Assembly: GCA_018224455.1 (NCBI GenBank)
Contig: JAGTUY010000540.1
Coordinates: forward strand, 1 to 12,941
Length of the DNA: 12,941 nucleotides
Source of the DNA: Desulfosarcina sp.
GTDB lineage: Bacteria; Desulfobacterota; Desulfobacteria; Desulfobacterales; Desulfosarcinaceae
Direction: 5' to 3'
Of this stretch, positions 6,325-12,941 are shown piece after piece (position 1 is the stretch's first letter; each line of letters begins with the position of its first letter). The notes below the pieces were generated by a model, which did no database searches, had not been told where the DNA came from, and saw only the letters and a list, made by a program, of their open reading frames with translations. A program made the position numbers and the translations under genes.

Positions 6325-8004
6325 ATGACTGCACACGAAACCATTGAATTCGATGTACTCTTTGTCGGCGGCGGCCCCGCCAATCTGGCCGGCGCCATCC
6401 GCCTGATGCAACTGGCTGCGGAAAAAGGCCAGGAGCTGGAAGTGGCCCTCATCGACAAGGGTGCAGCCATCGGCTCCCACGCCATCAGCGGGGCGGTGAT
6501 GAATCCAGCGGCCATCGCCGAGCTTTTCCCGGATTATCTGGAGCAGGGATTCCCCGTGGAGCAGACCGTGCGCGGCGACGGTTTCTTTTTTCTCACACCG
6601 CAGCGCAGTTTTAAAATGCCGATGGTGCCACGCCAGATGCACAACACCGGTTTTCCCATCGTCAGTCTCTCCCGGGTGTGTCGTTGGCTGGGGGACAAGG
6701 CCGAGGCCCTGGGCATCAATATATTTCCCGGCTTCGACGGTAAAGCGATCCTTATGGCCGATGACGGCATCGCGGTGACGGGGGTGCGTACCGGCGACAA
6801 AGGGCTGGACAAAGACGGCAAGCCCAAACCCAATTTTGAGCCGGGCATCGACCTGCTGGCCAAGGTTACCGTCCTGGGAGAGGGCGCCCGGGGCAGCCTG
6901 ATGAAAGCGTTGGCCGACAAACTGCCCATCCGTTCGGGCCGCCTGCCCGAGGTGTTTGAAACGGGGATCAAGGAGGTGATTCAACTGCCGGAAAACCATT
7001 TTTTTAGCGGCAGCGCCTTCAACGACATTCATACGATGGGCTTCCCTCTGGATCTGGACACCCCGGGTGGTGGGTTTGTCTATGAAATGGCCAAAAACCG
7101 CATTGCCCTGGGTTTTCTGGTCGCCCTGGGCTACGAGAACCCGTCACTGGACCTCTACGACACGTTCATGCGCTTCAAAGGTCACCCGATGATCCAGAAC
7201 ATCATCCGCGGGGGCAAGGTGGTGGAGCAGGGGGCTCGTGCCGTTTCCACTGGCGGCTGGTTTTCCATGCCCCACCTGGCCGTGGACGGTGCCCTGTTCA
7301 CCGGAAACGGCGCCGCCATGCACAGCACACCGGCCATCAAAGGCATTCACCTGGCCATGAAGTCGGGAATGCTGGCCGCCGAGACCATCATGGACGCCCT
7401 TGCGGCCGGCAATACCCGACGCCGCACCCTGGACGTCTACCGCCGGTGGATCGAAACCAGTTGGGCCGGTGCAGAGCTTCGGGAAGGCCGTAACTTCGCC
7501 CAGGCCCTGGCCAAGAAAGGGCCAATCAAATGGTTCCATCTGGCCGCCCAGTATGTTTCCAAGGGCAAGGGCCTGATCGATCGCCTCCCCGCCGTGGACG
7601 ATGCCCTTACCCTGGCACCTCTGAATAACCAGGCAGCACTTGCCGGACCGGCCGAGGCGCAGTCCACGCCGGCCGCAGACGATCCTGCCATGGTTGACAA
7701 GCTCACCGGCGTTTACCTCTCCGGCACCCTGCACCGGGAGGACCAGCCCAGCCATGTCCTTATCCACGACCAGGGGGTGTGTGTGGATAAATGCTATCCC
7801 ACCTATGGCTGCCCCTGCACGCGATTTTGCCCAGGCGATGTCTATGAGATGGAAACCCGCAAAGACGGCAGGGGCATCAAGGGTATCAAAGTCAATTTTA
7901 CCAACTGTCTGCATTGCAAGACCTGCGATATCAAGGACCCCTTCCACAACATCACCTGGACCTGTCCGGAGGGTGGGGAAGGACCCAACTATAAGCAAAC
8001 CTGA
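6325..8004 (+). CDS. Electron-transfer-flavoprotein:quinone oxidoreductase (ETF-QO)
   Basis: 559 residues. A membrane-associated FAD and [4Fe-4S] protein that takes electrons from reduced ETF and passes them to the quinone pool (probably menaquinone here, by inference). The FAD dinucleotide fold is at 11-20 (VLFVGGGPAN). The family blocks IGSHAISGAVMNP, YEMAKNRIALGF, GARAVSTGGW and IKGIHLAMKSG follow in order. The C-terminal cluster site has C502 (FCPGDVYEM), C528, C531 and C534 (CLHCKTCDIKDP), as in mammalian ETF-QO. Four additional cysteines (486, 490, 496, 498) and C547 are present. The block usually read as GCSAGF...VPKIKG is GNGAAM...TPAIKG here. The frame is open upstream to 6205, but AAGGGGGG sits before ATG 6325 and the family begins there. 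It starts a plus-strand operon with the DAO-family gene 36 bases downstream. No etfA/etfB lies in the window. Confidence 0.92.
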   Translation: MTAHETIEFDVLFVGGGPANLAGAIRLMQLAAEKGQELEVALIDKGAAIGSHAISGAVMNPAAIAELFPDYLEQGFPVEQTVRGDGFFFLTPQRSFKMPMVPRQMHNTGFPIVSLSRVCRWLGDKAEALGINIFPGFDGKAILMADDGIAVTGVRTGDKGLDKDGKPKPNFEPGIDLLAKVTVLGEGARGSLMKALADKLPIRSGRLPEVFETGIKEVIQLPENHFFSGSAFNDIHTMGFPLDLDTPGGGFVYEMAKNRIALGFLVALGYENPSLDLYDTFMRFKGHPMIQNIIRGGKVVEQGARAVSTGGWFSMPHLAVDGALFTGNGAAMHSTPAIKGIHLAMKSGMLAAETIMDALAAGNTRRRTLDVYRRWIETSWAGAELREGRNFAQALAKKGPIKWFHLAAQYVSKGKGLIDRLPAVDDALTLAPLNNQAALAGPAEAQSTPAADDPAMVDKLTGVYLSGTLHREDQPSHVLIHDQGVCVDKCYPTYGCPCTRFCPGDVYEMETRKDGRGIKGIKVNFTNCLHCKTCDIKDPFHNITWTCPEGGEGPNYKQT

Positions 8005-8040
8005 CCCGTTCAGGCCATCCTACTGGGAGCGTTCAAAACC

Positions 8041-9216
8041 ATGGAAAGCGATACACGTTATGATGTCATTATTGTCGGCGGCGGCATTATGGGCTCCACC
8101 ACCGCCTATTACCTGACCCGCAAGGATCCGGCACTCAACGTGGCGGTCATCGAGCGGGATCTGGCCTATACCCGGGCCTCCACCACCCTGTCCATGGTCA
8201 ACGCCAGGATCCAGTTCAGCCTGAAACAGAATGTTCAGATTTCCCAGTACGCCTTCGATGTGCTGGAACGCTTTGAAGATGACATGACCCTGGCCGGCAA
8301 CCGCCCCAGCATCGCCTATCACCGTGAGGGCAACCTGTTTCTTTATGAAGAGCCCGCTACCGCTGACGCCAAAGCGGCCATGGCGATGCAGCAGGCCTTG
8401 GGATGTCAGGTCCAGTGGTGGTCGCCGGACGCGATCAAGACCCACTATCCCCTGTATGCGGCCGACGGGTTCGCCGGCGGCACCTTCGGCGCCCAAGACG
8501 GCCATTTCGACGCCTACGCCGTGCTCATGGGTTACAAGGCCAACGCCAGGGCCCAGGGGGCCGTCTACATCGAGGACGAAGTGACCGAGCTGGTGATCGA
8601 CAACCGACAGATCACCGGCGTCAAGACCGCCGCCGGTGCCACCTATGCATCGGCCGTTGTGGTCAACTGCGCCGGTGCCTGGTGCACTGAATTGGCCGGT
8701 ACTGCCGGGGTGGACCTGCCCGTGCAGCCGGTCAAGCGCCAGTGCTTTTGCCTGGACCCGGCCGTCAAGCCCGACGGCCCGCTGCCCCTGACTGTCCTTC
8801 CGTCCGGGCTCTACTTCAGGACGGAAACCGGCGGTATGTTACTGCTGGGAAAATCCATGGATGACGACCCGGTGGGCTTCAATTTCACCTGGGATCAGAA
8901 CCGCTTCATGGATCTTCTATGGCTGGAACTGGCTGAATTCGTACCGGCTTTTGAACGGCTGAAGCTGGTGCGGGGCTGGGCGGGTCTGTATGCGGTCAAT
9001 ACCCTGGACCACAATGCCATCCTCGGCGAATGGCCTGAAATCAAAGGCTTTTACCTGGCCAACGGCTTCTCCGGACACGGCCTGCAGCAGGGGCCGGCCG
9101 TGGGCCGTTACATGAGTGAATTGATCACCGGTGAGACGCCGACGCTGGATCTGTCCATCTTCAATCCCCAGCGTATACTCGATGGCAAGCCGCTGACCGA
9201 AGGGGGGATCGTCTGA
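8041..9216 (+). CDS. DAO-family FAD-dependent oxidoreductase (FOXRED1/sarcosine-oxidase-like)
   Basis: 391 residues. The N-terminal FAD site is VIIVGGGIMGSTTAYYL at 9-25 with E38 (VIERD) for the ribose. A central substrate domain includes STTLSMVNARIQFSL near 47-61, resembling the corresponding part of FOXRED1 proteins. VVVNCAGAW is at 206-214, and the C-terminal flavin-capping segment GWAGLYAVNTLDHNAILG (312-329) and NGFSGHGLQQGPAVGR (341-356) are typical of glycine/D-amino-acid oxidase relatives. Such enzymes oxidise C-N bonds of amino acids or N-methyl amines, and several pass electrons to ETF. The neighbouring ETF-QO makes an ETF-linked dehydrogenase more likely than an oxygen-using oxidase; that is an inference. 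GGGAG lies 11 bases before the ATG. Its stop overlaps the next start (TGATG). Substrate not predictable. Confidence 0.85.
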   Translation: MESDTRYDVIIVGGGIMGSTTAYYLTRKDPALNVAVIERDLAYTRASTTLSMVNARIQFSLKQNVQISQYAFDVLERFEDDMTLAGNRPSIAYHREGNLFLYEEPATADAKAAMAMQQALGCQVQWWSPDAIKTHYPLYAADGFAGGTFGAQDGHFDAYAVLMGYKANARAQGAVYIEDEVTELVIDNRQITGVKTAAGATYASAVVVNCAGAWCTELAGTAGVDLPVQPVKRQCFCLDPAVKPDGPLPLTVLPSGLYFRTETGGMLLLGKSMDDDPVGFNFTWDQNRFMDLLWLELAEFVPAFERLKLVRGWAGLYAVNTLDHNAILGEWPEIKGFYLANGFSGHGLQQGPAVGRYMSELITGETPTLDLSIFNPQRILDGKPLTEGGIV

Positions 9217-10547
9217 TGGAGACGCCAATTGCCGGCGATATCGTCCGGGACAAAATCCGTGCAAGCAAACTGCCCAGCGTGGGTCTGGCCTCCATCCGTG
9301 AGCTGAACCGGCTGGTGGGGGAAATCGAAGGGGCCGCCGGGCAGCGGTTTATCCGTATGGAGATGGGCATCCCCGGTATGGCCCCGCCGGCGATCGCCGT
9401 GGAAGGAGAGATCAGTGCCCTGAAAAAGGGTGTGGGTGCCATCTACCCGCCTTTTGACGGCATCCCCTCCCTCAAGACCGAAATCGCCCGTTTCGTGAAG
9501 CAATTCTTGGACGTTGACGTGCAGCCGGCCCACTGCCTGCCCACCGTCGGATCCATGCAGGGGTGCTTTCTTTCCATGATGATGGCCGGCCGCCGGATCG
9601 AGGGCAAGGACGGCATCCTGTTTATCGACCCGGGATTTCCCGTGAACAAGAAACAGGCCCAGGTGCTGGGGCTGCCCCGGGAGCATTTCGACGTTTACGA
9701 TTTCCGGGGGGACCGACTGCGGGACAAGCTGGAATCCTACCTGTCGTCCCATCGGATCGGCGCCCTGATGTATTCCAACCCCAACAACCCCGCCTGGATC
9801 TGCTTCACGGAGAAGGAGCTGGCCATCATCGGTGAGCTGTGCACCCGCTACGATGTCATCGCCCTGGAGGACCTGGCCTACTTCGGCATGGATTTCAGGC
9901 AGGACACCTCCCGGCCGGGCGTGCCGCCTTTCATTCCCACGGTGGCCCGCTACACGGACAACTATATCCTGCTCGTCTCCAGCTCCAAATCCTTCAGCCT
10001 GGCCGGCCAGCGCATCGGCATGACGGCCATTTCCGATCGTCTGTTCGAATCCACCGGCGACGGCCTCGTACCATGGTTTGGCACCGACCGGTTCGGCTAC
10101 GCCTATATTTTCGGCGGCATGTATTCGCTGAGCGCCGGTGTGTGCCACAGCACCCAGTATGGCCTGACCAAACTGCTGGAGGCGGTCAACGACGGCAGGT
10201 ACGACTTTGTCGCGGCGGTGAGAGAATATGGCGATCGCGCCCGGACGATGAAGCGTCTCTTCACCCAAAACGGCTTTTCGCTGGTCTACGACATGGACGA
10301 GGACCAGCCCCTGGCCGACGGTTTTTATTTTACTGTCGCCTATCCCGGTTTCAGCGGTGTTGCGCTGGTGGAGGAACTGCTCTACTACGGCATCAGTGCC
10401 ATTTCCCTTGAAACCACCGGCAGCAGCCGTACCGAAGGCATCCGGGCCTGCGTTTCACTGACCGGTAAAGCGCGTTTCGGTGAACTGGAAGCGCGTCTCA
10501 GACGCTTCGATGCCGACCACAAAGAAGGCCTGCGGGCTATCGATTGA
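9216..10547 (+). CDS. PLP-dependent aminotransferase, class I/II (fold type I)
   Basis: 443 residues. Transfers an amino group between an amino acid and a 2-oxo acid using pyridoxal phosphate. The fold-type-I landmarks are all present: YPPFDGIPSLK at 77-87, SNPNNP at 187-192 (cofactor-contacting Asn), EDLAY at 218-222 (Asp for the pyridine nitrogen, Tyr for the hydroxyl), Schiff-base lysine K258 in SSSKSFSLAGQRIG with R266 for the phosphate, and R410 (GIRACVSL) for the substrate carboxylate. The substrate cannot be read from this. The ATG shares its A with the TGA of the FAD oxidoreductase gene, and GGGGGGAT lies 8 bases upstream, so the two are translationally coupled. Last gene of the operon; 37 bases separate its stop from the convergent ATPase gene, with no clear terminator. 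Confidence 0.9.
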   Translation: METPIAGDIVRDKIRASKLPSVGLASIRELNRLVGEIEGAAGQRFIRMEMGIPGMAPPAIAVEGEISALKKGVGAIYPPFDGIPSLKTEIARFVKQFLDVDVQPAHCLPTVGSMQGCFLSMMMAGRRIEGKDGILFIDPGFPVNKKQAQVLGLPREHFDVYDFRGDRLRDKLESYLSSHRIGALMYSNPNNPAWICFTEKELAIIGELCTRYDVIALEDLAYFGMDFRQDTSRPGVPPFIPTVARYTDNYILLVSSSKSFSLAGQRIGMTAISDRLFESTGDGLVPWFGTDRFGYAYIFGGMYSLSAGVCHSTQYGLTKLLEAVNDGRYDFVAAVREYGDRARTMKRLFTQNGFSLVYDMDEDQPLADGFYFTVAYPGFSGVALVEELLYYGISAISLETTGSSRTEGIRACVSLTGKARFGELEARLRRFDADHKEGLRAID

Positions 10548-10584
10548 ACCATCTTGAACTTTCCGCTTCTCTGCTTGGCAGTCT

Positions 10585-11628
10585 TTACAGCCGTCCCTCC
10601 TCTACGGCGTGGCAGGCGACAATGGCCTCATTTTCCACACTTCGTGCCTCAGGGACCTCTTCTATGCAGCGCGGGTTGGCGTGAATGCAGCGGCCGTGGA
10701 ACACACATCCGCTGGGCAGGTCGATGGGGGTGGGCACTTCGCCTTTGAGCCGGATGTGGCCGCTTTTCTTGCGGCCCAGCTTGGGAATGGCGGAGAGCAG
10801 GGCCTGGGTGTAGGGGTGCCGGGGGCTCTTGAAAAGGGTTCCGGCCGAGGAGAGTTCGCACAGCGTGCCCAGATACATGACCGCCACCCGGGTGCTGATG
10901 TGCTCCACCACCGAAAGGTCGTGGGTGATGAACATGTAGGTGAGTCCCCGCTGGGCCTGAGCATCCATGAGCAGGTTGAGGATCTGGGCCTGGATGGAGA
11001 CGTCCAGGGCCGACACGGGCTCGTCGGCCACGATGAACTCGGGATCCACCATCAGGGCCCGGGCGATGCTGATACGCTGGCGCTGCCCACCGGAGAATTC
11101 GTGGGGGTATCTGGCGGCCCATTTGGGATCGACGCCGACCTGGAGCATGACCTCCGCGACGCGGTCTTTCACCTGGTTCGCCGATATGGATGGATTATGA
11201 AATACCACCGGTTCTTCCAGGGTCTGCGTGACGGTTTTCCGCGGGTTCAGGGACGCGTAAGGGTCCTGGAAAATCATCTGCATTTTGCGTCGAAAGGGCA
11301 GCATCTGCTGGGCGCTCTTGTTGTCGATGCGTTCTCCGCGATATCGAATCTCCCCGCTGTTGGGCGGGTAGATGCCAAGGGTGGTGCGCGCCAGGGTCGA
11401 CTTGCCGCAGCCGCTCTCACCGACCACACTGAAGGTTTCGCCGGGGGCGATGGTGAAGCTCACGTTGTTCACCGCCTTGACGGTGGTGCGCTGCTGGCTG
11501 AGTTTACCATTTTCAAAACGCAGCCGGTCCAGCAGGCCTCCGGAAATATCGAAATGCTTGACCACCTGTTTGAGCTCCAGCAGGCCGTTTCTACCATTTT
11601 CCATTTGGGTTGATGTGTCCGTTGTCAT
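10585..11628 (-). CDS. Oligopeptide/dipeptide ABC importer ATPase, OppF/DppF type
   Basis: 347 residues. A cytoplasmic ATPase that pairs with the partner encoded upstream to power uptake of peptides (or nickel or related solutes). Walker A GESGCGKS at 70-77, Q-loop FQDPYASLNPR at 120-130, signature FSGGQRQR at 178-185, Walker B IVADEP at 199-204, and H-loop H236. The C-terminal region specific to this subfamily is present (HPYTQALLSAIP at 271-282; C308, C314, C321 and C339, which match cysteines that bind an iron-sulfur cluster in some Dpp ATPases). Start ATG at 11628 overlaps the partner's TGA (ATGA). An upstream in-frame extension inside the partner gene is rejected. The stop falls 37 bases from the convergent aminotransferase stop. 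Confidence 0.92.
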   Translation of the reverse strand: MTTDTSTQMENGRNGLLELKQVVKHFDISGGLLDRLRFENGKLSQQRTTVKAVNNVSFTIAPGETFSVVGESGCGKSTLARTTLGIYPPNSGEIRYRGERIDNKSAQQMLPFRRKMQMIFQDPYASLNPRKTVTQTLEEPVVFHNPSISANQVKDRVAEVMLQVGVDPKWAARYPHEFSGGQRQRISIARALMVDPEFIVADEPVSALDVSIQAQILNLLMDAQAQRGLTYMFITHDLSVVEHISTRVAVMYLGTLCELSSAGTLFKSPRHPYTQALLSAIPKLGRKKSGHIRLKGEVPTPIDLPSGCVFHGRCIHANPRCIEEVPEARSVENEAIVACHAVEEGRL

Positions 11629-12614
11629 TTCGTTCCGTTGCTCGGGTCGGGTGTTACCATATGACAGGCCACCATTCGTGTCATGTGGTCCACGGGAATA
11701 AATGGCGGTTCCTGGTTGCGGCAGATGGCCTCGCACAGGGGGCAGCGGGGGTTGAAGGCGCATCCCGGCGGGATGTCGGTCAATGTGGGCATCATCCCCG
11801 GGATCTGATTCAGACGCGCACCGGGCTGCAGGCTGCCGGGCAGGGCCTTGATCAACCCCTGTGTATATGGATGCTTCGGGTCGTTGACCACCCGTTCTGT
11901 GAGGCCCGATTCCACGATTTTACCGGCGTACATGACAGCGATCTTTTCGGTCACCTGGGAGACCACACCCAGGTCATGGGTGATCAGGATCAATCCCGTA
12001 TCCTCCGATTCGCACAGCTGCTGCAACAGATCCATGATTTCGGCTTGGATGGTTACGTCAAGGGCTGTTGTGGGCTCGTCGGCGATGATGATTTCCGGGT
12101 CGGTGATCAGGGCGATGGCGATGACGATACGCTGGCGCATGCCTCCGGAAAACTCATGGGGATACTGGGCCAGGCGTTTTTCCGGTGAGGGGATCTGCAC
12201 CTTTTTTAGCTTTTCCAGCGCGATGGCCGCTGCCTTGGCCCGGGTGATGCTGCGGTGGGCCAACAGGGTTTCCACCATCTGGGTGCCGATGGTCAGCACA
12301 GGGTTAAGCGTCATCATGGGATCCTGAAAGATCATGCTGAGCTGGTTGCCCCGAATCTCGCGCATGGCTTCTTCGGAGAGTGACGCCAGATCTATTCCAT
12401 TGAACATCACCCGGCCGCCGGAGATGAAACCCGGCTTGCTGATCAAATTGATGACGGCGAAACCGGTAACCGATTTGCCGGCCCCGCTTTCACCGACCAG
12501 GCCCATGCGTTCGCCCTTGTCCAGGTTGAAGCTGATGCCGTTGATGGCGGTCAGATCGCCTTGCCGCAGCCCGAATTTAACTTCGAGGTCGTTGACTTCG
12601 AGTAAGTGTGACAT
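11625..12614 (-). CDS. Oligopeptide/dipeptide ABC importer ATPase, OppD/DppD type
   Basis: 329 residues from ATG at 12614. Walker A GESGAGKS at 41-48, Q-loop FQDPMMTLNP at 96-105, signature FSGGMRQR at 155-162, Walker B IIADEPTTALD at 177-187, H213, and the subfamily C-terminal part with HPYTQGLIKALPG (248-260) and C285, C291, C294, C298 and C317. The methionine in FSGGMRQR and the TTALD wording are usual for the D-type subunit, and FSGGQRQR for the F-type. The start is the first Met before the usual LLEVNDLEVKF beginning. Its ribosome-binding site is poor (CACTGGCCATACCT), and a long inverted repeat lies just upstream, so translation may be affected by RNA structure or by coupling to the permease gene. 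An upstream in-frame start at 12680 would include the inverted repeat and is unlikely. Confidence 0.92.
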   Translation of the reverse strand: MSHLLEVNDLEVKFGLRQGDLTAINGISFNLDKGERMGLVGESGAGKSVTGFAVINLISKPGFISGGRVMFNGIDLASLSEEAMREIRGNQLSMIFQDPMMTLNPVLTIGTQMVETLLAHRSITRAKAAAIALEKLKKVQIPSPEKRLAQYPHEFSGGMRQRIVIAIALITDPEIIIADEPTTALDVTIQAEIMDLLQQLCESEDTGLILITHDLGVVSQVTEKIAVMYAGKIVESGLTERVVNDPKHPYTQGLIKALPGSLQPGARLNQIPGMMPTLTDIPPGCAFNPRCPLCEAICRNQEPPFIPVDHMTRMVACHMVTPDPSNGTK

Positions 12615-12624
12615 AGGTATGGCC

Positions 12625-12684
12625 AGTGTTAAGGGGTAAGTTTTAAGTCTTAAGAATCGTCGGAACATCCCCCTTAACACTTAA
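12625..12684. repeat. Heptamer-phased inverted repeat between permease and ATPase genes
   Basis: AGTGTTAAGGGG (12625-12636) is perfectly inverted at 12670-12681. Inside and around it are four directly repeated 7-base units ending in TAAG (TGTTAAG, GGGTAAG, TTTTAAG, TCTTAAG at 12627-12654) and, after a 16-base spacer, two units in the opposite orientation (CCCTTAA, CACTTAA at 12671-12684). It sits inside an operon, 10 bases before the ATPase start codon and 6 bases after the permease stop. No T run follows in either direction, so it is not a standard terminator. Confidence 0.7.
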
Positions 12685-12690
12685 AGCTAT

Positions 12691-12941
12691 TTATCCCTTA
12701 TATAATTTAGGGTTCAATACATCCCTCAGCCAGTCGCCGAGTAGATTGATCACCAGTACCAGCAGCACCAGAAATATCCCGGGAAACAGGGTGATCCACC
12801 AGGATCCGGAGAAGATGTACTCGAATCCGGACCGGATCAACGAGCCCAGGGATGGCTTGGTTACCGGCATGCCCAGTCCCAAAAACGAGAGGGCCGCCTC
12901 GCTCATCACGGCGTTGGCCACCTGAATGGTGGAGATGACCA
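12691..12941 (-). CDS. Peptide/nickel-type ABC importer permease, OppC/DppC type, C-terminal 82 codons (partial)
   Basis: The frame enters from the right edge and stops with TAA at 12691. The visible end carries EAALSFLGLGMPVTKPSLGS, close to the EAALSFLGLG...PSWG block of DppC/OppC permeases, then a last membrane helix (about WWITLFPGIFLVLLVLVINLL) and the family ending GDWLRDVLNPK. It is an inner-membrane channel subunit working with the two ATPases that follow. The partner permease and the binding protein would lie outside the window to the right. Confidence 0.9.
   Translation of the reverse strand, partial: VISTIQVANAVMSEAALSFLGLGMPVTKPSLGSLIRSGFEYIFSGSWWITLFPGIFLVLLVLVINLLGDWLRDVLNPKLYKG

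Noticed and set aside
9108..10268. 386-codon open frame antisense to the aminotransferase gene
   Set aside because: The plus-strand protein carries every aminotransferase motif in order; the antisense product resembles no family and is a by-product of GC-rich codon use.
10609..11613. 334-codon plus-strand frame opposite the OppF/DppF-type ATPase
   Set aside because: Lies across conserved Walker and signature motifs of the minus-strand gene and encodes nothing familiar.
12615..12680. 22-residue N-terminal extension of the OppD/DppD-type ATPase
   Set aside because: It would encode the heptamer inverted repeat; ATPases of this family begin near the LLEVNDLEVKF segment.
12625..12684. CRISPR-like array
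   Set aside because: Units are 7 bases with no spacers between direct copies, far from CRISPR architecture.

Overview
The window reads as chromosomal DNA of a GC-rich Gram-negative bacterium. The best guess is a Desulfobacterota (sulfate-reducer-like) genome. Support comes from a GTP-type PEP carboxykinase, a B12-binding-type radical SAM protein, a stand-alone ETF:quinone oxidoreductase, and an AmpG-type permease, which implies peptidoglycan recycling. The taxonomic guess rests on gene style, not on a search. There is no phage, transposase, CRISPR array, tRNA or rRNA.

Layout. (A) 1-6041, minus strand, transcribed right to left: a small membrane-anchored protein (5544-6041), an HD-domain protein (4635-5393), a radical SAM protein (3013-4599), RdgB-type XTP/dITP diphosphatase (2195-2872), PEP carboxykinase (247-2211), a clear rho-independent terminator (174-207), then the first 47 codons of an AmpG-like permease cut by the left edge. 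(B) 6042-6324: a divergent control region with mirrored promoter-like pairs, a central operator-like dyad and two more palindromes. (C) 6325-10547, plus strand: ETF:quinone oxidoreductase, a DAO-family FAD oxidoreductase and a class I/II aminotransferase, tightly packed and probably one operon. (D) 10585-12941, minus strand: the end of a peptide/nickel-type ABC importer: permease C-terminus cut by the right edge, then OppD/DppD-type and OppF/DppF-type ATPases. It converges on region C with only 37 bases between stop codons.

How it may work together. Region C looks like an amino-compound oxidation module: an aminotransferase and a flavin oxidoreductase beside the enzyme that passes electrons from ETF to the membrane quinone pool. 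Neither ETF subunits nor a classic acyl-CoA dehydrogenase is present here. The peptide-type importer in D could supply substrate, but this is only proximity. Region A combines housekeeping (nucleotide-pool cleaning, gluconeogenic PEP formation) with an uncharacterised HD/radical SAM pair.

Most of the window is ordinary. The items most worth a second look are the symmetric divergent promoter/operator region, a heptamer-phased inverted repeat between the permease and ATPase genes, an attenuator-like hairpin directly before the HD gene, a 12-codon frame with a perfect Shine-Dalgarno sequence, and sequence departures in the carboxykinase and the ETF:quinone oxidoreductase.
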